A DNA stretch of 46,707 nucleotides from Oceanobacillus sojae (GTDB lineage: Bacteria; Bacillota; Bacilli; Bacillales; Amphibacillaceae), in the NCBI RefSeq assembly GCF_900162665.1, contig NZ_LT727812.1, positions 903,801 to 950,507 on the forward strand, in the 5' to 3' direction. Position numbers and translations under genes: made by a program. Numbering within the stretch: position 1 is the stretch's first letter; every line of letters starts with the position of its first letter. Positions 16,347-25,493 of this stretch are shown here, one piece after another. A model generated the notes under the pieces. It saw only the letters and a program-made list of their open reading frames with translations, was not told the DNA's origin and did not search any database.

Positions 16347-17846
16347 TTATGCATCTGTATCGATTTGGGCACGCTGGAGCTTCCCGCTATAATCGACATA
16401 GACTGCCTTCCACTCTGTAAAAACGTCAAGCGCCTGCACCCCGGAATCACGATGCCCATTCCCTGTTCCCTTAGTTCCTCCAAAAGGTAAATGAATCTCT
16501 GCACCTGTTGTTCCGGCATTTACATAAACAATTCCAGTATCTAAATCGCGCTGTGCTTTAAAAACACGATTAACATCCTGTGTAAAAATAGAGCTGGACA
16601 GGCCATACTTCACTTTATTATTTGCAGCGATTGCCTCATCAAAATCATTCACCTCGATAAGTGAAACTACCGGCCCAAAAATTTCTTCCTGAGCAATCCG
16701 CATATCTATGGTGACATCTGAAAACAGTGTCGGTTCAAAATAAAAGCCATTCTCATAATTTTCCACTGTCAGCTGCTTTCCGCCAGTAACTAAATTTGCC
16801 CCCTCTTCTTTTCCGATCTCAATATATTTTAAAATCTTATCTAATCCGGCCTGATTAATAATTGGACCGACTTTAATATTTGGATTAAGTCCATCCCCTA
16901 TGGTTAAATCTTTCATTGCCTTCAGCAGCCGGTTCTCCAGTTCTTTGCGGACATCTTTATGAACAATTACACGGCTGCAGGCTGTACAGCGCTGTCCGCT
17001 CGTTCCAAAAGCGCTCCATAGAATTCCTTCCACCGCTAAATCTATATCGGCGTCTTCCATGACAATCACTGCATTTTTACCGCCCATTTCCAGAGATACC
17101 TTTTTCAATTGTCTTCCGCATTCTGTAGCAACTTGTCTGCCTGTCTCATTGGAGCCGGTAAAAGAGATAACACGGATAGCTTCATGGTTAATCATAGCCT
17201 GACCGATTGTCGCTCCTGATCCATATACAACATTGATAACTCCTTTTGGCAATCCTGCTTCCTCAAATATCTTTGCCAGTGCTTTTGCCATAAACGGTGT
17301 TTCTGAAGACGGCTTCCAGATAACTGCATTTCCGGAAACAATTGCAGGAAATGACTTCCAGGTCGCTATCGCAATCGGAAAATTCCACGGTGTAATAATT
17401 CCCACCACGCCAACCGGGCATCTCTGGCTCATCGCAAATTTATCTTTTAATTCAGATGGTGTTGTCTGCCCAAATAAACGTCTTCCCTCCCCAGCCATAT
17501 AAAAAGCCATATCTATTCCTTCCTGAACTTCTCCACGTGCTTCCTCAATTACTTTTCCATTTTCCAATGTTAACAGCTGAGACAGCCTTTCCTTCTGCTC
17601 CTTCATCTTTATCCCTACTTTATACAGCAGTTCAGCACGCTGTGGGGCAGGCACACCCGCCCATTCCTTTTGAGCAATACGTGCGGATTCCGCAGCCATA
17701 TCAATAGCGGCTGCATCAGAATTTGGAATTTCTGCAAGTACTTCTCCATTAGCAGGGTTATACACCTTTTCCTTACTGGAAACCTCTATCCATTCTCCAT
17801 TAATAAAGTTTTTTAAGTTCTTCTCCTTCGATGTAAGCGTTATCAT
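16347..17846 (-). CDS. Aldehyde dehydrogenase, probably 2-aminoadipate-semialdehyde acting
   Basis: NAD(P)+-dependent aldehyde dehydrogenase of 499 residues with all family residues: ITPWNFP with Asn155, FTGSNETG around 229-236, general base Glu253 in SLEMGGKN, and nucleophile Cys287 in GQRCTAC. By sequence alone it sits near the succinate-semialdehyde/ketoglutarate-semialdehyde group. Its position as first gene of an operon with a lysine 6-dehydrogenase-like gene points to oxidation of allysine/piperideine-6-carboxylate to 2-aminoadipate; this is inference from context. Start ATG 17846 has GGAGG 7 nt upstream. A promoter is visible at 17911-17940. Confidence 0.85.
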   Translation of the reverse strand: MITLTSKEKNLKNFINGEWIEVSSKEKVYNPANGEVLAEIPNSDAAAIDMAAESARIAQKEWAGVPAPQRAELLYKVGIKMKEQKERLSQLLTLENGKVIEEARGEVQEGIDMAFYMAGEGRRLFGQTTPSELKDKFAMSQRCPVGVVGIITPWNFPIAIATWKSFPAIVSGNAVIWKPSSETPFMAKALAKIFEEAGLPKGVINVVYGSGATIGQAMINHEAIRVISFTGSNETGRQVATECGRQLKKVSLEMGGKNAVIVMEDADIDLAVEGILWSAFGTSGQRCTACSRVIVHKDVRKELENRLLKAMKDLTIGDGLNPNIKVGPIINQAGLDKILKYIEIGKEEGANLVTGGKQLTVENYENGFYFEPTLFSDVTIDMRIAQEEIFGPVVSLIEVNDFDEAIAANNKVKYGLSSSIFTQDVNRVFKAQRDLDTGIVYVNAGTTGAEIHLPFGGTKGTGNGHRDSGVQALDVFTEWKAVYVDYSGKLQRAQIDTDA

Positions 17847-17910
17847 TTTAATTCCTCCTGTTCTCATTAAAATACTGTTTCCGATATTACTTTCTATTCT
17901 TTCTAATTCT

Positions 17911-17940
17911 AGTATAATGGAAGCTCAAATATGTTTACAA
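17911..17940 (-). promoter_or_regulatory. Candidate promoter of the lysine-catabolic operon
   Basis: On the minus strand TTGTAA (17935-17940), an 18-nt spacer and TATACT (17911-17916), about 65 bp before the aldehyde dehydrogenase start. Confidence 0.5.
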
Positions 17941-18064
17941 CTATTTTCAAATAATATTCAGAAAATGAAAACAATGTTATTTTTAAATGCATGAAGCTCA
18001 CTGAATGTAATTGGGTTTTATGGTATACTGAACATTGATTTTTGATAGGAAGGATTTTACGAAT

Positions 18065-19420
18065 ATGGAAAAAAAGACAGAACAATGGTCAACTAGACTT
18101 GGATTTATTTTATCTTCTGCCGGTGCTGCAGTCGGGTTGGGTGCTATTTGGAAATTCCCGTATATGACCGGGATGAACGGCGGAGGAGCATTTTTCTTTA
18201 TTTTTATATTATTTACTGTTCTGATTGGCCTTCCCCTGCTTATTGCTGAATTTGTTATTGGGCGCGGGGCTCAAAAGGAGGCAGTCAGTGCATATCAAAA
18301 GCTTGCACCCAAAAAGAGCATCTTCTCTTTCATTGGACATTGGGGAGTAATCGGTGCGTTTATTTTAATGTCCTTTTACAGTGTTGTTGGCGGCTGGGTA
18401 TTAATCTATAGCCTGATGTCTCTTCCCGGCATGATTATCACAGACAACGCAGATTATGGAGCATTATTTGATATGATTACCGGAAATCCGCTGATTACCG
18501 TTGCAGGTCTTGCGGTATTCGTGTTTTTTAATTCCTTTGTTATCTCTAATGGAATTAAAAATGGCATCGAAAAATATAGTAAAATACTGATGCCTTTATT
18601 ATTTATCTTTTTTATTATTATTGTGGTTCGTGCTTTAACCTTTGAAGGTGCTATGGAAGGTGTACGCTTCTTCCTGCAGCCTGATTTTTCACAGTTAAAT
18701 GGCGAGAATATTTTATATGCATTAGGACAGGCCTTCTTCTCTCTTGCTGTCGGGATATCCGTTATGGTTACCTACAGCTCTTATCTTGCTAAGAATGTCA
18801 GTTTAACGAAATCTGCAGCTTCTGTTTCTGTCATGAACATTCTGGTATCTTTACTTGCCGGCTTAGCAATTTTCCCGATTGTATTCTCATTCGGGCTTGA
18901 ACCGGCAGAAGGACCCGGGCTATTATTTGTCGTTCTTCCGGAAGCATTCTCACAAATGCCTTTTGGAGAAATATTCTTGAGTTTATTTCTTTTCTTATTC
19001 CTGTTTGCGATATTAACTTCTTCCTTCAGCATGCTGGAGATAATTACTGCTTCTATGAATGAGAAAATGAAGGCATCACGTAAACAAATTGCCTGGGCTG
19101 CCGGAGCGGCTGTATTTATTTTCGGTATACCTGCAGCTTTGTCGTCCAATGTTCTTGCTGATTTTCATATTTTCGGAAAAACAGCATTCGATGCAAGTGA
19201 TTTCTTAGTCAGTAACATTATGCTTCCTGGCGGCTGTTTACTGATTGCGTTATTTGTAGGTTTTAAAATGAATCGTACATTAGTTGAACAGGAGTTTCAT
19301 GCGGGCAATCAATTTGGTAACGGAATGTTTCAAATATGGTATCAAATATTACGTTGGCTTGCTCCAGTTATGATTATTATTGTTTTTCTTTATTCAATTA
19401 GAGATATTTTGAACGTATAA
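18065..19420 (+). CDS. Na+-dependent transporter, NSS/SNF family (YhdH-like)
   Basis: LeuT-fold symporter of 451 residues with about 11-12 transmembrane segments, expected to import an amino acid or related amine with Na+. The first transmembrane signature reads AVGLGAIWKFPY followed by NGGGAFFF. In LeuT the equivalent position to the Ala after GLG is Asn27, which binds the first sodium; the GLGAIWKFPY form is also that of B. subtilis YhdH as remembered. ATG 18065 is chosen with AGGAAGG about 10 nt upstream; a TTG ten codons earlier lies in the promoter region. TATACT at 18024-18029 is a likely -10. Divergent from the lysine-degradation pair, so lysine or a product is a possible substrate (inference). 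Confidence 0.85.
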   Translation: MEKKTEQWSTRLGFILSSAGAAVGLGAIWKFPYMTGMNGGGAFFFIFILFTVLIGLPLLIAEFVIGRGAQKEAVSAYQKLAPKKSIFSFIGHWGVIGAFILMSFYSVVGGWVLIYSLMSLPGMIITDNADYGALFDMITGNPLITVAGLAVFVFFNSFVISNGIKNGIEKYSKILMPLLFIFFIIIVVRALTFEGAMEGVRFFLQPDFSQLNGENILYALGQAFFSLAVGISVMVTYSSYLAKNVSLTKSAASVSVMNILVSLLAGLAIFPIVFSFGLEPAEGPGLLFVVLPEAFSQMPFGEIFLSLFLFLFLFAILTSSFSMLEIITASMNEKMKASRKQIAWAAGAAVFIFGIPAALSSNVLADFHIFGKTAFDASDFLVSNIMLPGGCLLIALFVGFKMNRTLVEQEFHAGNQFGNGMFQIWYQILRWLAPVMIIIVFLYSIRDILNV

Positions 19421-19424
19421 GAAT

Positions 19425-19455
19425 AAAACTCTCTGCTTCGGTGGAGAGTTTTTTT
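19425..19455 (+). terminator. Terminator of the NSS transporter gene
   Basis: AAACTCTC (19426-19433) and GAGAGTTT (19444-19451) with a TTCG-containing loop and a T-run to 19455. Confidence 0.9.
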
Positions 19456-19460
19456 AAGAG

Positions 19461-19610
19461 GATGTTCAAAAAGTCCAATAAAAATGACACGGCGAATTTC
19501 TGCGTTGATAAGCTTTCTCCAATACTCACGTATTATAAAGCATACGCTCCGTTTGGAGAAAGCTTATCGCCTTGAACTTCTTGGTCCTTTTCACCGTACT
19601 TTTTGAACAC
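19461..19610 (+). repeat. MITE-like nested palindromic element
   Basis: Outer arms GTTCAAAAAGT (19464-19474) and ACTTTTTGAAC (19598-19608) are perfect. Inside, 19507-19522 (GATAAGCTTTCTCCAA) pairs perfectly with 19553-19568. No ORF. I recall similar long palindromes in other Bacillaceae genomes, but cannot check. Related smaller forms occur at 8617-8678, 13625-13673 and 13723-13760. Confidence 0.8.
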
Positions 19611-19752
19611 GCACTTTAATTACGACATTCAGGTTTCATATTTACTTTTACAAATAAATTACTTTTCGATTAAGGCAATTTGGGGAACTATTATATTAAT
19701 GAATGAATTCTAAGATATTTCGACAAGCTATTTCGAGAGGGGCTATTATATT

Positions 19753-21102
19753 ATGGTAAATAAAATTGTAATTGTCGGTGGTGTTGGCGGAGGCGCTACA
19801 GTTGCAGCACAAATACGGAGAACTGATCCTGATTCAGAAATTCATATTCTTGACCGCTGTGGGTACATTTCCTTTGCTAATTGCGGCATGCCCTATTATT
19901 TAGGCAGAGATATTACCGATAGAGACCGCATTATTTATTCCGAGAATGATTTTGCAGAGAAATATAATATTTCTATTGAAACCTATGCTGAGGTTACACA
20001 TATTGAAAGGGAAAAGAAAACGGTTTTTTTTGAAAAAAATAGTAAACCTTATGAAATGGATTATGATACATTAATTCTTTCTCCAGGAGCGCGGGCCGTT
20101 ATGCCAGATTTACAAGGGATTCAATCCAATACTTTTACATTGCGCACTATTGAAGATATGGATCAGATAGAAGCATTTATCTCAGAGGAAAAACCAAAAA
20201 CAGCAGCGATTATCGGCGGGGGCTTTGTCGGCCTGGAGATGGTGGAGAATCTGCATAAGCGGGGACTGCCGTGCTCCCTTATTGACCATTCAGCGCATGT
20301 AATGAAACGCTTAGATCCTGATATGGCCAGTCATGTAGATGAACATTTAATAGAAAACGGGGTTGAGCTTTATCTAAACGATAAATTAAAAAGCTATTCC
20401 AATCACGGCACGACCCTGCATCTTCAAAGCGGAAAAACGATTCAGGCAGATATGACCCTTATGGCTGTCGGTATCACGCCGAACTTGAAGCTTGCAAAGG
20501 ATGCAGGACTGGAATTAGGAGAAACCGGCGCCATCAAAGTAAATAAAGTCATGCAAACGAATGATCCTTCTATTTATGCACTAGGCGACGCGGTGGAAGA
20601 GGTTGATTTCATAACCAAAAAACCGGCACATGTCGCTTTAGCCTGGCCAGCACACCGGCAGGCATTTGTCATTGCATCACATTTAAATGGAGAAACTATT
20701 CAGCGTGATGGTATTTTAGGTTCCTCTCTTTTCCGGGTCTTTGATTTAACAGTGGCTATTACAGGTCAAAACAGCCAGGCATTAAATGAATTAAATATTC
20801 CTTTTAATTCTGTTACTTCAAAAGGCTTTTCCAATGCAGGATATTATCCCGGCTCAGAAAAGCTTTGGATGAAAATTGTATATGATCCGAAATCAGGGCA
20901 ATTAATGGGAGGCAGTGTTATTGGAGAAAAAGGGGCTGATAAGCGAATGGCTGTATTGGCTACCGCCATTAAAGGCAAACTTACAGTTGATGATTTAACA
21001 GACCTGGAGTTAGGATACAATCCTATTTATTCGGGTTCCAAGGATGCTATCAATATTTTAGGTTACAAAGCGCGTGAGCAATGGAAAAAATCAAACAGCT
21101 AA
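19753..21102 (+). CDS. cdr: CoA-disulfide reductase
   Basis: FAD-dependent pyridine-nucleotide disulfide oxidoreductase of 449 residues that reduces CoA disulfide (and often other CoA persulfides) with NAD(P)H. Seen: FAD-binding GGVGGGATVAAQIRR at 9-23, the single active-site cysteine Cys44 in SFANCGMPYY in place of the CxxxxC pair, NAD-binding GGGFVGLEMVENL near 156-168, and the second FAD motif IYALGDAVE. The C-terminal dimerisation domain ends LGYNPIYSGSKDAINILGY with the tyrosines typical of the family. No rhodanese domain is fused. It relates to CoA-based thiol redox control. AGAGGGG precedes the start. Confidence 0.9.
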   Translation: MVNKIVIVGGVGGGATVAAQIRRTDPDSEIHILDRCGYISFANCGMPYYLGRDITDRDRIIYSENDFAEKYNISIETYAEVTHIEREKKTVFFEKNSKPYEMDYDTLILSPGARAVMPDLQGIQSNTFTLRTIEDMDQIEAFISEEKPKTAAIIGGGFVGLEMVENLHKRGLPCSLIDHSAHVMKRLDPDMASHVDEHLIENGVELYLNDKLKSYSNHGTTLHLQSGKTIQADMTLMAVGITPNLKLAKDAGLELGETGAIKVNKVMQTNDPSIYALGDAVEEVDFITKKPAHVALAWPAHRQAFVIASHLNGETIQRDGILGSSLFRVFDLTVAITGQNSQALNELNIPFNSVTSKGFSNAGYYPGSEKLWMKIVYDPKSGQLMGGSVIGEKGADKRMAVLATAIKGKLTVDDLTDLELGYNPIYSGSKDAINILGYKAREQWKKSNS

Positions 21103-21113
21103 ACTGATAAAAT

Positions 21114-21158
21114 CATGTAAAAATCCGGCTGAATTTTACCCAGCCGGATTTTTACATG
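21114..21158. terminator. Strong bidirectional terminator
   Basis: Perfect 18-bp arms 21114-21131 (core ATCCGGCTG) and 21141-21158, 9-nt loop, T residues inside both arms. It separates the convergent cdr and 21189-21857 genes. Confidence 0.9.
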
Positions 21159-21188
21159 AAATAATTTTTTAAGATAGCTGCTTTCAGC

Positions 21189-21857
21189 TTAATGATCTTC
21201 AAATTGATAAACCAGTTCATATCTGGTCTCATCTAATAGTTCAGCAACATGAACCCGGACACCATGACCAAATACAATCTCATCGTCTGTCATCGCAACG
21301 ATCATAGCACGGGTATTATTATGGATATCCAAATAAATATCACCGACAGCCGGCTTCAATGTATCATCATTTTCTGCTAAATAAGAAATAGATTCATCCT
21401 GAAGCTGCTTTTCTTCTGGAACAAGGGTCTTATCGAAATAAGCAATTTCCTGGCTTGCTTCCGATTTTCCCGGGACCATCACAACGTATTCACTATGCTT
21501 CACGCCATTATCGCGCGTTGTAATTACATTCCCATCCTCTACTCGCTCTACCTTCTCAATTTCATTTAATGAATAATGATCCAAGAAGTCTGGAGTAGGC
21601 TTCACAATTAAAATATAATCACCGGCTTCCGGCTTTGCATATTGATCAATCGTGTATCGCTTTCCATAAAAAATAAATGTATCATTATGCTTCGGACGAT
21701 AAAAGTTAATTTCTCTTGCTGTCGTTAATACTTGTTTCATATCTTTCAGCCGATACATATGAACAGATTTTTTAAACATAGGCTTTACAGAATAAACCTT
21801 ATGCAATTCATTCTCAAAAAATACAAATTGCCCTTTTCTCACTTGAAAAAGCTTCAT
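21189..21857 (-). CDS. Unrecognised protein with three similar beta-rich modules
   Basis: Not recognised. A 222-residue soluble, charged protein without signal or membrane segments. Three segments look alike: KGQFVFFENELHKVYSV near the N-terminus, NDTFIFYGKRYTIDQ near 52-66 and VGDIYLDIHNNTRAMIVAM near 171-189. Each has the pattern of a small beta-barrel module (SH3- or KOW-like) in which a Gly/Asp turn precedes two strands. The middle also contains GDYILIVKPTPDFLDHYSLNEIEKVE. ATG 21857 is chosen because AAGGAGG lies 7 nt upstream. Monocistronic, convergent with cdr. Confidence 0.75.
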   Translation of the reverse strand: MKLFQVRKGQFVFFENELHKVYSVKPMFKKSVHMYRLKDMKQVLTTAREINFYRPKHNDTFIFYGKRYTIDQYAKPEAGDYILIVKPTPDFLDHYSLNEIEKVERVEDGNVITTRDNGVKHSEYVVMVPGKSEASQEIAYFDKTLVPEEKQLQDESISYLAENDDTLKPAVGDIYLDIHNNTRAMIVAMTDDEIVFGHGVRVHVAELLDETRYELVYQFEDH

Positions 21858-22238
21858 TAAATAACCTCCTTGATTAATCACTTCCAAAATAAGGTACACT
21901 CTTCTTCTCTGTATTCCCTTATACTCGTAAAAATGAAACATATAAAAAGCTTTCTTTTCCATTTGGATAAGCTGCAGACTGTTTAAATTGAAGAGCAGGG
22001 ACTGGCTATTGTTTATTTTTCACGAAGAAAGAAGTCCCTCCAGCGCAATGATGCGATATGCCTCTTTACACTAGACTTCCTTTACTTATCTGGTGATTTC
22101 AAACGTAAGTATAACATGGCAAACACACGAATGCTACCCGGATTTTGCATCTGAACCTGCAAATTTATTATATTGCGTTATTATCGGCCGCATCTTGTTG
22201 TAAGTTGATACAAGTTCATTATATCGTGCACACAATTA

Positions 22239-24128
22239 TTATGCATTACCAGATTCAAAACTCTCCTTTAACAGGGACAGTTCTTCCCAGCGCTCCATTT
22301 TTTCTTCTAATTTCTGTTCTACTTCCTGCTGCTCTGTAAATAAAGGCTGCACCTTTTCTATATTACTTCCCGCTTCAGCAATTTCCTGTTCAATTTCACC
22401 GAGGCGCGCCTCCAGCTGAGTAATTTCATCCTCTATTGTTTCCCATTCCCGCTGTTCCATGTAAGATAGTTTCTTTTTTGTTTTAACTGCGGTATCAGGC
22501 TTCGTTTCTTTTGCAACAGCCGTTTTCATTTGTTTTGGAATAGAGTTGGTTTCTAAAAACTCGCTATAATTGCCATAGTAAACCGATACCTCCCCTGCTC
22601 CTTTAAACACAAACAGCTTTTCCACAATCCGGTCTAAGAAATAACGATCATGCGACACCGTAACAACGACACCAGGGAATGTTTCTAAATACTCTTCTAA
22701 AACAGCCAGCGTTTGTGTGTCTAAATCATTTGTCGGTTCATCTAAAAATAAGACATTTGGTTCATGCATCAGTACTTTAAGCAAATATAGCCGGCGCTTC
22801 TCTCCTCCTGATAGCGTACGTATATAAGACCATTGCTGTGCTCTCGGGAATAAAAATTGCTCCAGAAGCTGTTCAGCTGTAATAACATGTCCATCTGCTG
22901 TGTGCATCACCTCTGCTACTTCTTTAATATACTCAATAATACGTAAAGTTCCATCCAGATCCTCATCATCCTGTGTATAGTAGCCGACCCGGACAGTCTC
23001 TCCAACTTTTACATTTCCCTTATCAGGTAAAATACGTTCTGCCATAATATTGAGTAAAGTCGTTTTCCCGGTGCCATTAGGTCCGATAATACCAATTCTG
23101 TCACCCGGAATAATTTGATATGAAAAATGGTCAATAAGCGTCTCTTGATCATAGGTTTTTGAAATATCTTCCAGCTCGATTACGTCTTTTCCCAGCCGTT
23201 TTGATCCAGCCTGAATAGCAAGATTCTCTTTTTTCGTATCAAATTTCTTTTCTTTCATTTCTTCCGCACGTTCCACACGGGCACGCTGCTTCGTTGACCT
23301 TGCCTTTGCTCCCCGTCTCAGCCAGGCGAGTTCACGCTTTAATGTATTACGATGCTTTTGTTCATCACTTATTTCCTGTGCTTCTCTTTCTGCTTTCTTT
23401 TCTAAAAACAGCTCATAATTTCCTTCATAGACATACAGATTTCCTTTATCCAGTTCAAAAATACGGTTCGTTACCCGGTTCAGAAAATAGCGATCATGCG
23501 TTACTAATAAAATAGAACCGCGATAGCTCTGTAAATATCTCTCCAGCCACTCTACCGTTTCGTGATCCAGATGGTTTGTCGGCTCATCTAATATAAGCAG
23601 ATCCGCAGGCTGAATCAGTGCTTTGGCGATGGCAACTCTTTTTCGCTGACCGCCGGAAAGCTCATGAACCTTTTTATCAAATGCAGTAATCCCGAGCTTT
23701 GTTAAAATAGTTTTCGCATTCGCATTAGCTTCCCATGCTTCTTCCTGATCCATCTTTTGCTGCAGCTGCAATAGCTGTTGCTGAAAAGATTCTTTTTCCG
23801 GGTCCTTTTCCAGATTCAACATAGCCTGTTCGTAAGCACGCATCAGCTTCATCTGTTCCGATTCTCCATAGTAAATTTGTTCAATCACCGTCAAATCTTC
23901 ATAAAGCACTGTTTCCTGTGCAATATATTCAATCTGATAATCCTTCGCGTGTTTCATTTCTCCCTGGTCCGGTTCATCTATTCCTGCAATAACTTTTAAA
24001 AAGCTTGATTTCCCGGTTCCATTGACACCAATTAAGCCGATCCGTTCAAATTCACCGATAGATGTATTTATATTTGTGAAAAGACTTTTATCTCCGTAGG
24101 ACTTGCTGATATTTTCAATACGTAGCAT
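22239..24128 (-). CDS. yfmR: ABC-F translation factor YfmR (Uup-like)
   Basis: Soluble twin-ATPase protein of 629 residues, ABC-F family, which acts at the ribosomal E site. In B. subtilis YfmR works alongside EF-P to relieve ribosome stalling, for example at proline stretches. Seen: two Walker A motifs (GVNGTGKSS near 34-42 and GPNGTGKTT in the second domain), two signatures (LSGGQRKR and LSGGEKRR), two Walker B/D-loops (LLILDEPTNHLD and VLFLDEPTNDLD), the charged inter-domain linker (about 240-310, with RRGAKARSTKQRARVER), and a C-terminal coiled coil (about 560-629) typical of Uup/YfmR. No membrane domain. Length equals that remembered for YfmR. Confidence 0.9.
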   Translation of the reverse strand: MLRIENISKSYGDKSLFTNINTSIGEFERIGLIGVNGTGKSSFLKVIAGIDEPDQGEMKHAKDYQIEYIAQETVLYEDLTVIEQIYYGESEQMKLMRAYEQAMLNLEKDPEKESFQQQLLQLQQKMDQEEAWEANANAKTILTKLGITAFDKKVHELSGGQRKRVAIAKALIQPADLLILDEPTNHLDHETVEWLERYLQSYRGSILLVTHDRYFLNRVTNRIFELDKGNLYVYEGNYELFLEKKAEREAQEISDEQKHRNTLKRELAWLRRGAKARSTKQRARVERAEEMKEKKFDTKKENLAIQAGSKRLGKDVIELEDISKTYDQETLIDHFSYQIIPGDRIGIIGPNGTGKTTLLNIMAERILPDKGNVKVGETVRVGYYTQDDEDLDGTLRIIEYIKEVAEVMHTADGHVITAEQLLEQFLFPRAQQWSYIRTLSGGEKRRLYLLKVLMHEPNVLFLDEPTNDLDTQTLAVLEEYLETFPGVVVTVSHDRYFLDRIVEKLFVFKGAGEVSVYYGNYSEFLETNSIPKQMKTAVAKETKPDTAVKTKKKLSYMEQREWETIEDEITQLEARLGEIEQEIAEAGSNIEKVQPLFTEQQEVEQKLEEKMERWEELSLLKESFESGNA

Positions 24129-24156
24129 AACGCATCACTTCCTTGTAAAAGATGGA

Positions 24157-24342
24157 TTATTGCTGATTCGACTCTTTCTTCCCCCGAACCCATGTTTTGA
24201 TTATTAAAACGATTAGTAATAAAAGCCACGAAGTAACTAAATAGAAGATCAATTGGCTTGCATTGCTCATGTCCTGAAAAAAAGTAAGCAATCCAGCCCA
24301 TATAATGAAAATAATCGCAAATTGTCCAAGCAGTAATTTCAT
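24157..24342 (-). CDS. Small two-helix membrane protein
   Basis: A 61-residue protein with two hydrophobic helices (about 3-21 and 30-50) and a basic, hydrophilic C-terminus (RGKKESNQQ). Accepted as a gene because GAGGGGG lies 7 nt before the ATG and the composition is typical of a membrane protein. It ends about 28 bp upstream of yfmR on the same strand, so may share its transcript. No family recognised. Confidence 0.6.
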   Translation of the reverse strand: MKLLLGQFAIIFIIWAGLLTFFQDMSNASQLIFYLVTSWLLLLIVLIIKTWVRGKKESNQQ

Positions 24343-24513
24343 TTTAATACCCCCTCTGGTTTCAGCTTATCTATATACTATTTACAAATTCAATTCTAAA
24401 AAAATGCCTAACGTATATTTTATCGTATACGCAGGCATATTTCTATCTATATTCATCATTCTTATAAAAGAAACTGTACATTCAATCATACATACCTGAG
24501 TAACGCCTTATCT

Positions 24514-25140
24514 TTATCTAAATTCATAAAAGTCCTTCTCTGCTTTCTGAGCTATTTTCTTTGAAAGAAGAGCACAGATCAAAAGCAGCAGCCAGTAAGC
24601 TGCCATATAATATATCCATGTTAAAGCAAGATAACTTTGTTCGCCGGTATTCCACCAAAAGAAAAGAAGAGACACTGGAAAATACAAAGATAAACAGATT
24701 TTCGGAAAAAATTTAATTGTTTTTATTTCAATTATCCGCCAATTTCTCTTCAAAAGTACCGTTATGATTCCACAAATAATTAAAATCAACCCAAACGAGA
24801 TAAAAGCTGTATCTAATTCTCTTCTTAAAATAGGGATAACAGCCTGTGCAAAACCCGCAAAACAGAATACTGAAAAGAACACAAAAAATGTAGGCTTATT
24901 TTGTATTTCCTTGTCATCATACTCCTCCACCATTTCCAGAGATAAGGACTTGGGAGTTTTAAAATCCGTCAACACTTTAGCTACCGCCTGATTATCACTA
25001 TACCCTTCTTCTTTTAATTCATTTACTTTTTCATTTAAATGCAGGTCAATTTCCGCTACGATATTATCCCGGTCTCTTTTAGGCAAGACATTCAGGTATC
25101 TGGCCAGTTCGCTTAGATAATCATTTATTGTTGCGTTCAA
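24514..25140 (-). CDS. HAAS-domain membrane protein partnered with PadR
   Basis: A 208-residue protein: N-terminal HAAS-type helical domain (about 1-65, LSELARYLNVLPKRDRDNIVAEIDLHLNEK with a regular Asp/Glu pattern, given here only as a landmark), then about five transmembrane helices. HAAS proteins are commonly encoded next to PadR regulators and thought to act in membrane sensing. The start is TTG at 25140, 1 bp after the PadR stop: GGCGGTGAT, a good anti-SD match, lies 8 nt upstream of it, whereas the GTG at 25149 would be too close to any site. Translationally coupled to padR. Confidence 0.78.
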   Translation of the reverse strand: MNATINDYLSELARYLNVLPKRDRDNIVAEIDLHLNEKVNELKEEGYSDNQAVAKVLTDFKTPKSLSLEMVEEYDDKEIQNKPTFFVFFSVFCFAGFAQAVIPILRRELDTAFISFGLILIICGIITVLLKRNWRIIEIKTIKFFPKICLSLYFPVSLLFFWWNTGEQSYLALTWIYYMAAYWLLLLICALLSKKIAQKAEKDFYEFR

Positions 25141-25141
25141 A

Positions 25142-25474
25142 CTAATCACCGCCCTTAATAGAAAGAATCATTTCCGCCGAATAATGAAATACTTCTAAAC
25201 GTTTTTCCAAAGCAGCTGCTCCTGCTTCTGTCAGCTGATAATATCTTCTCCGCAGACCTTCTTCAGGAGTATCCCAATAAGAATAAGTCCACCCGCTTTT
25301 TTCCAGCCGTTTTAAAATAGGATAGATAGCTCCATCTGATAATCCAAGATACATAGTGTCTTTTAAAGCAACAGTTAACTCATAACCATAATACGCCCGC
25401 TCTTTGATTATCAACATAATCATTAATTCAATAATTCCTTTTTTAAATTGCAGCTGCCACTTATCCGTTTCCAT
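25142..25474 (-). CDS. PadR-family transcriptional regulator
   Basis: A 110-residue winged-helix regulator. The pattern LQFKKGIIELMIMLII, YYGYELTVAL, LSDGAIYPILKRLEKSGW and RRRYYQLTEAG is the standard PadR N-terminal domain, with only a short C-terminal helix (subfamily 2-like). ATG 25474 is chosen: GAGGTG lies 8 nt before it. It is followed at once by a HAAS-domain membrane-protein gene. A very good promoter and an inverted-repeat operator lie directly upstream, so autoregulation is likely. Confidence 0.9.
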   Translation of the reverse strand: METDKWQLQFKKGIIELMIMLIIKERAYYGYELTVALKDTMYLGLSDGAIYPILKRLEKSGWTYSYWDTPEEGLRRRYYQLTEAGAAALEKRLEVFHYSAEMILSIKGGD

Positions 25475-25493
25475 GTATTTCACCTCTTCCTTA

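Noticed and set aside
18781..19149. Minus-strand open frame of 122 codons
   Set aside because: Antisense to the NSS transporter, without start signal or family resemblance.
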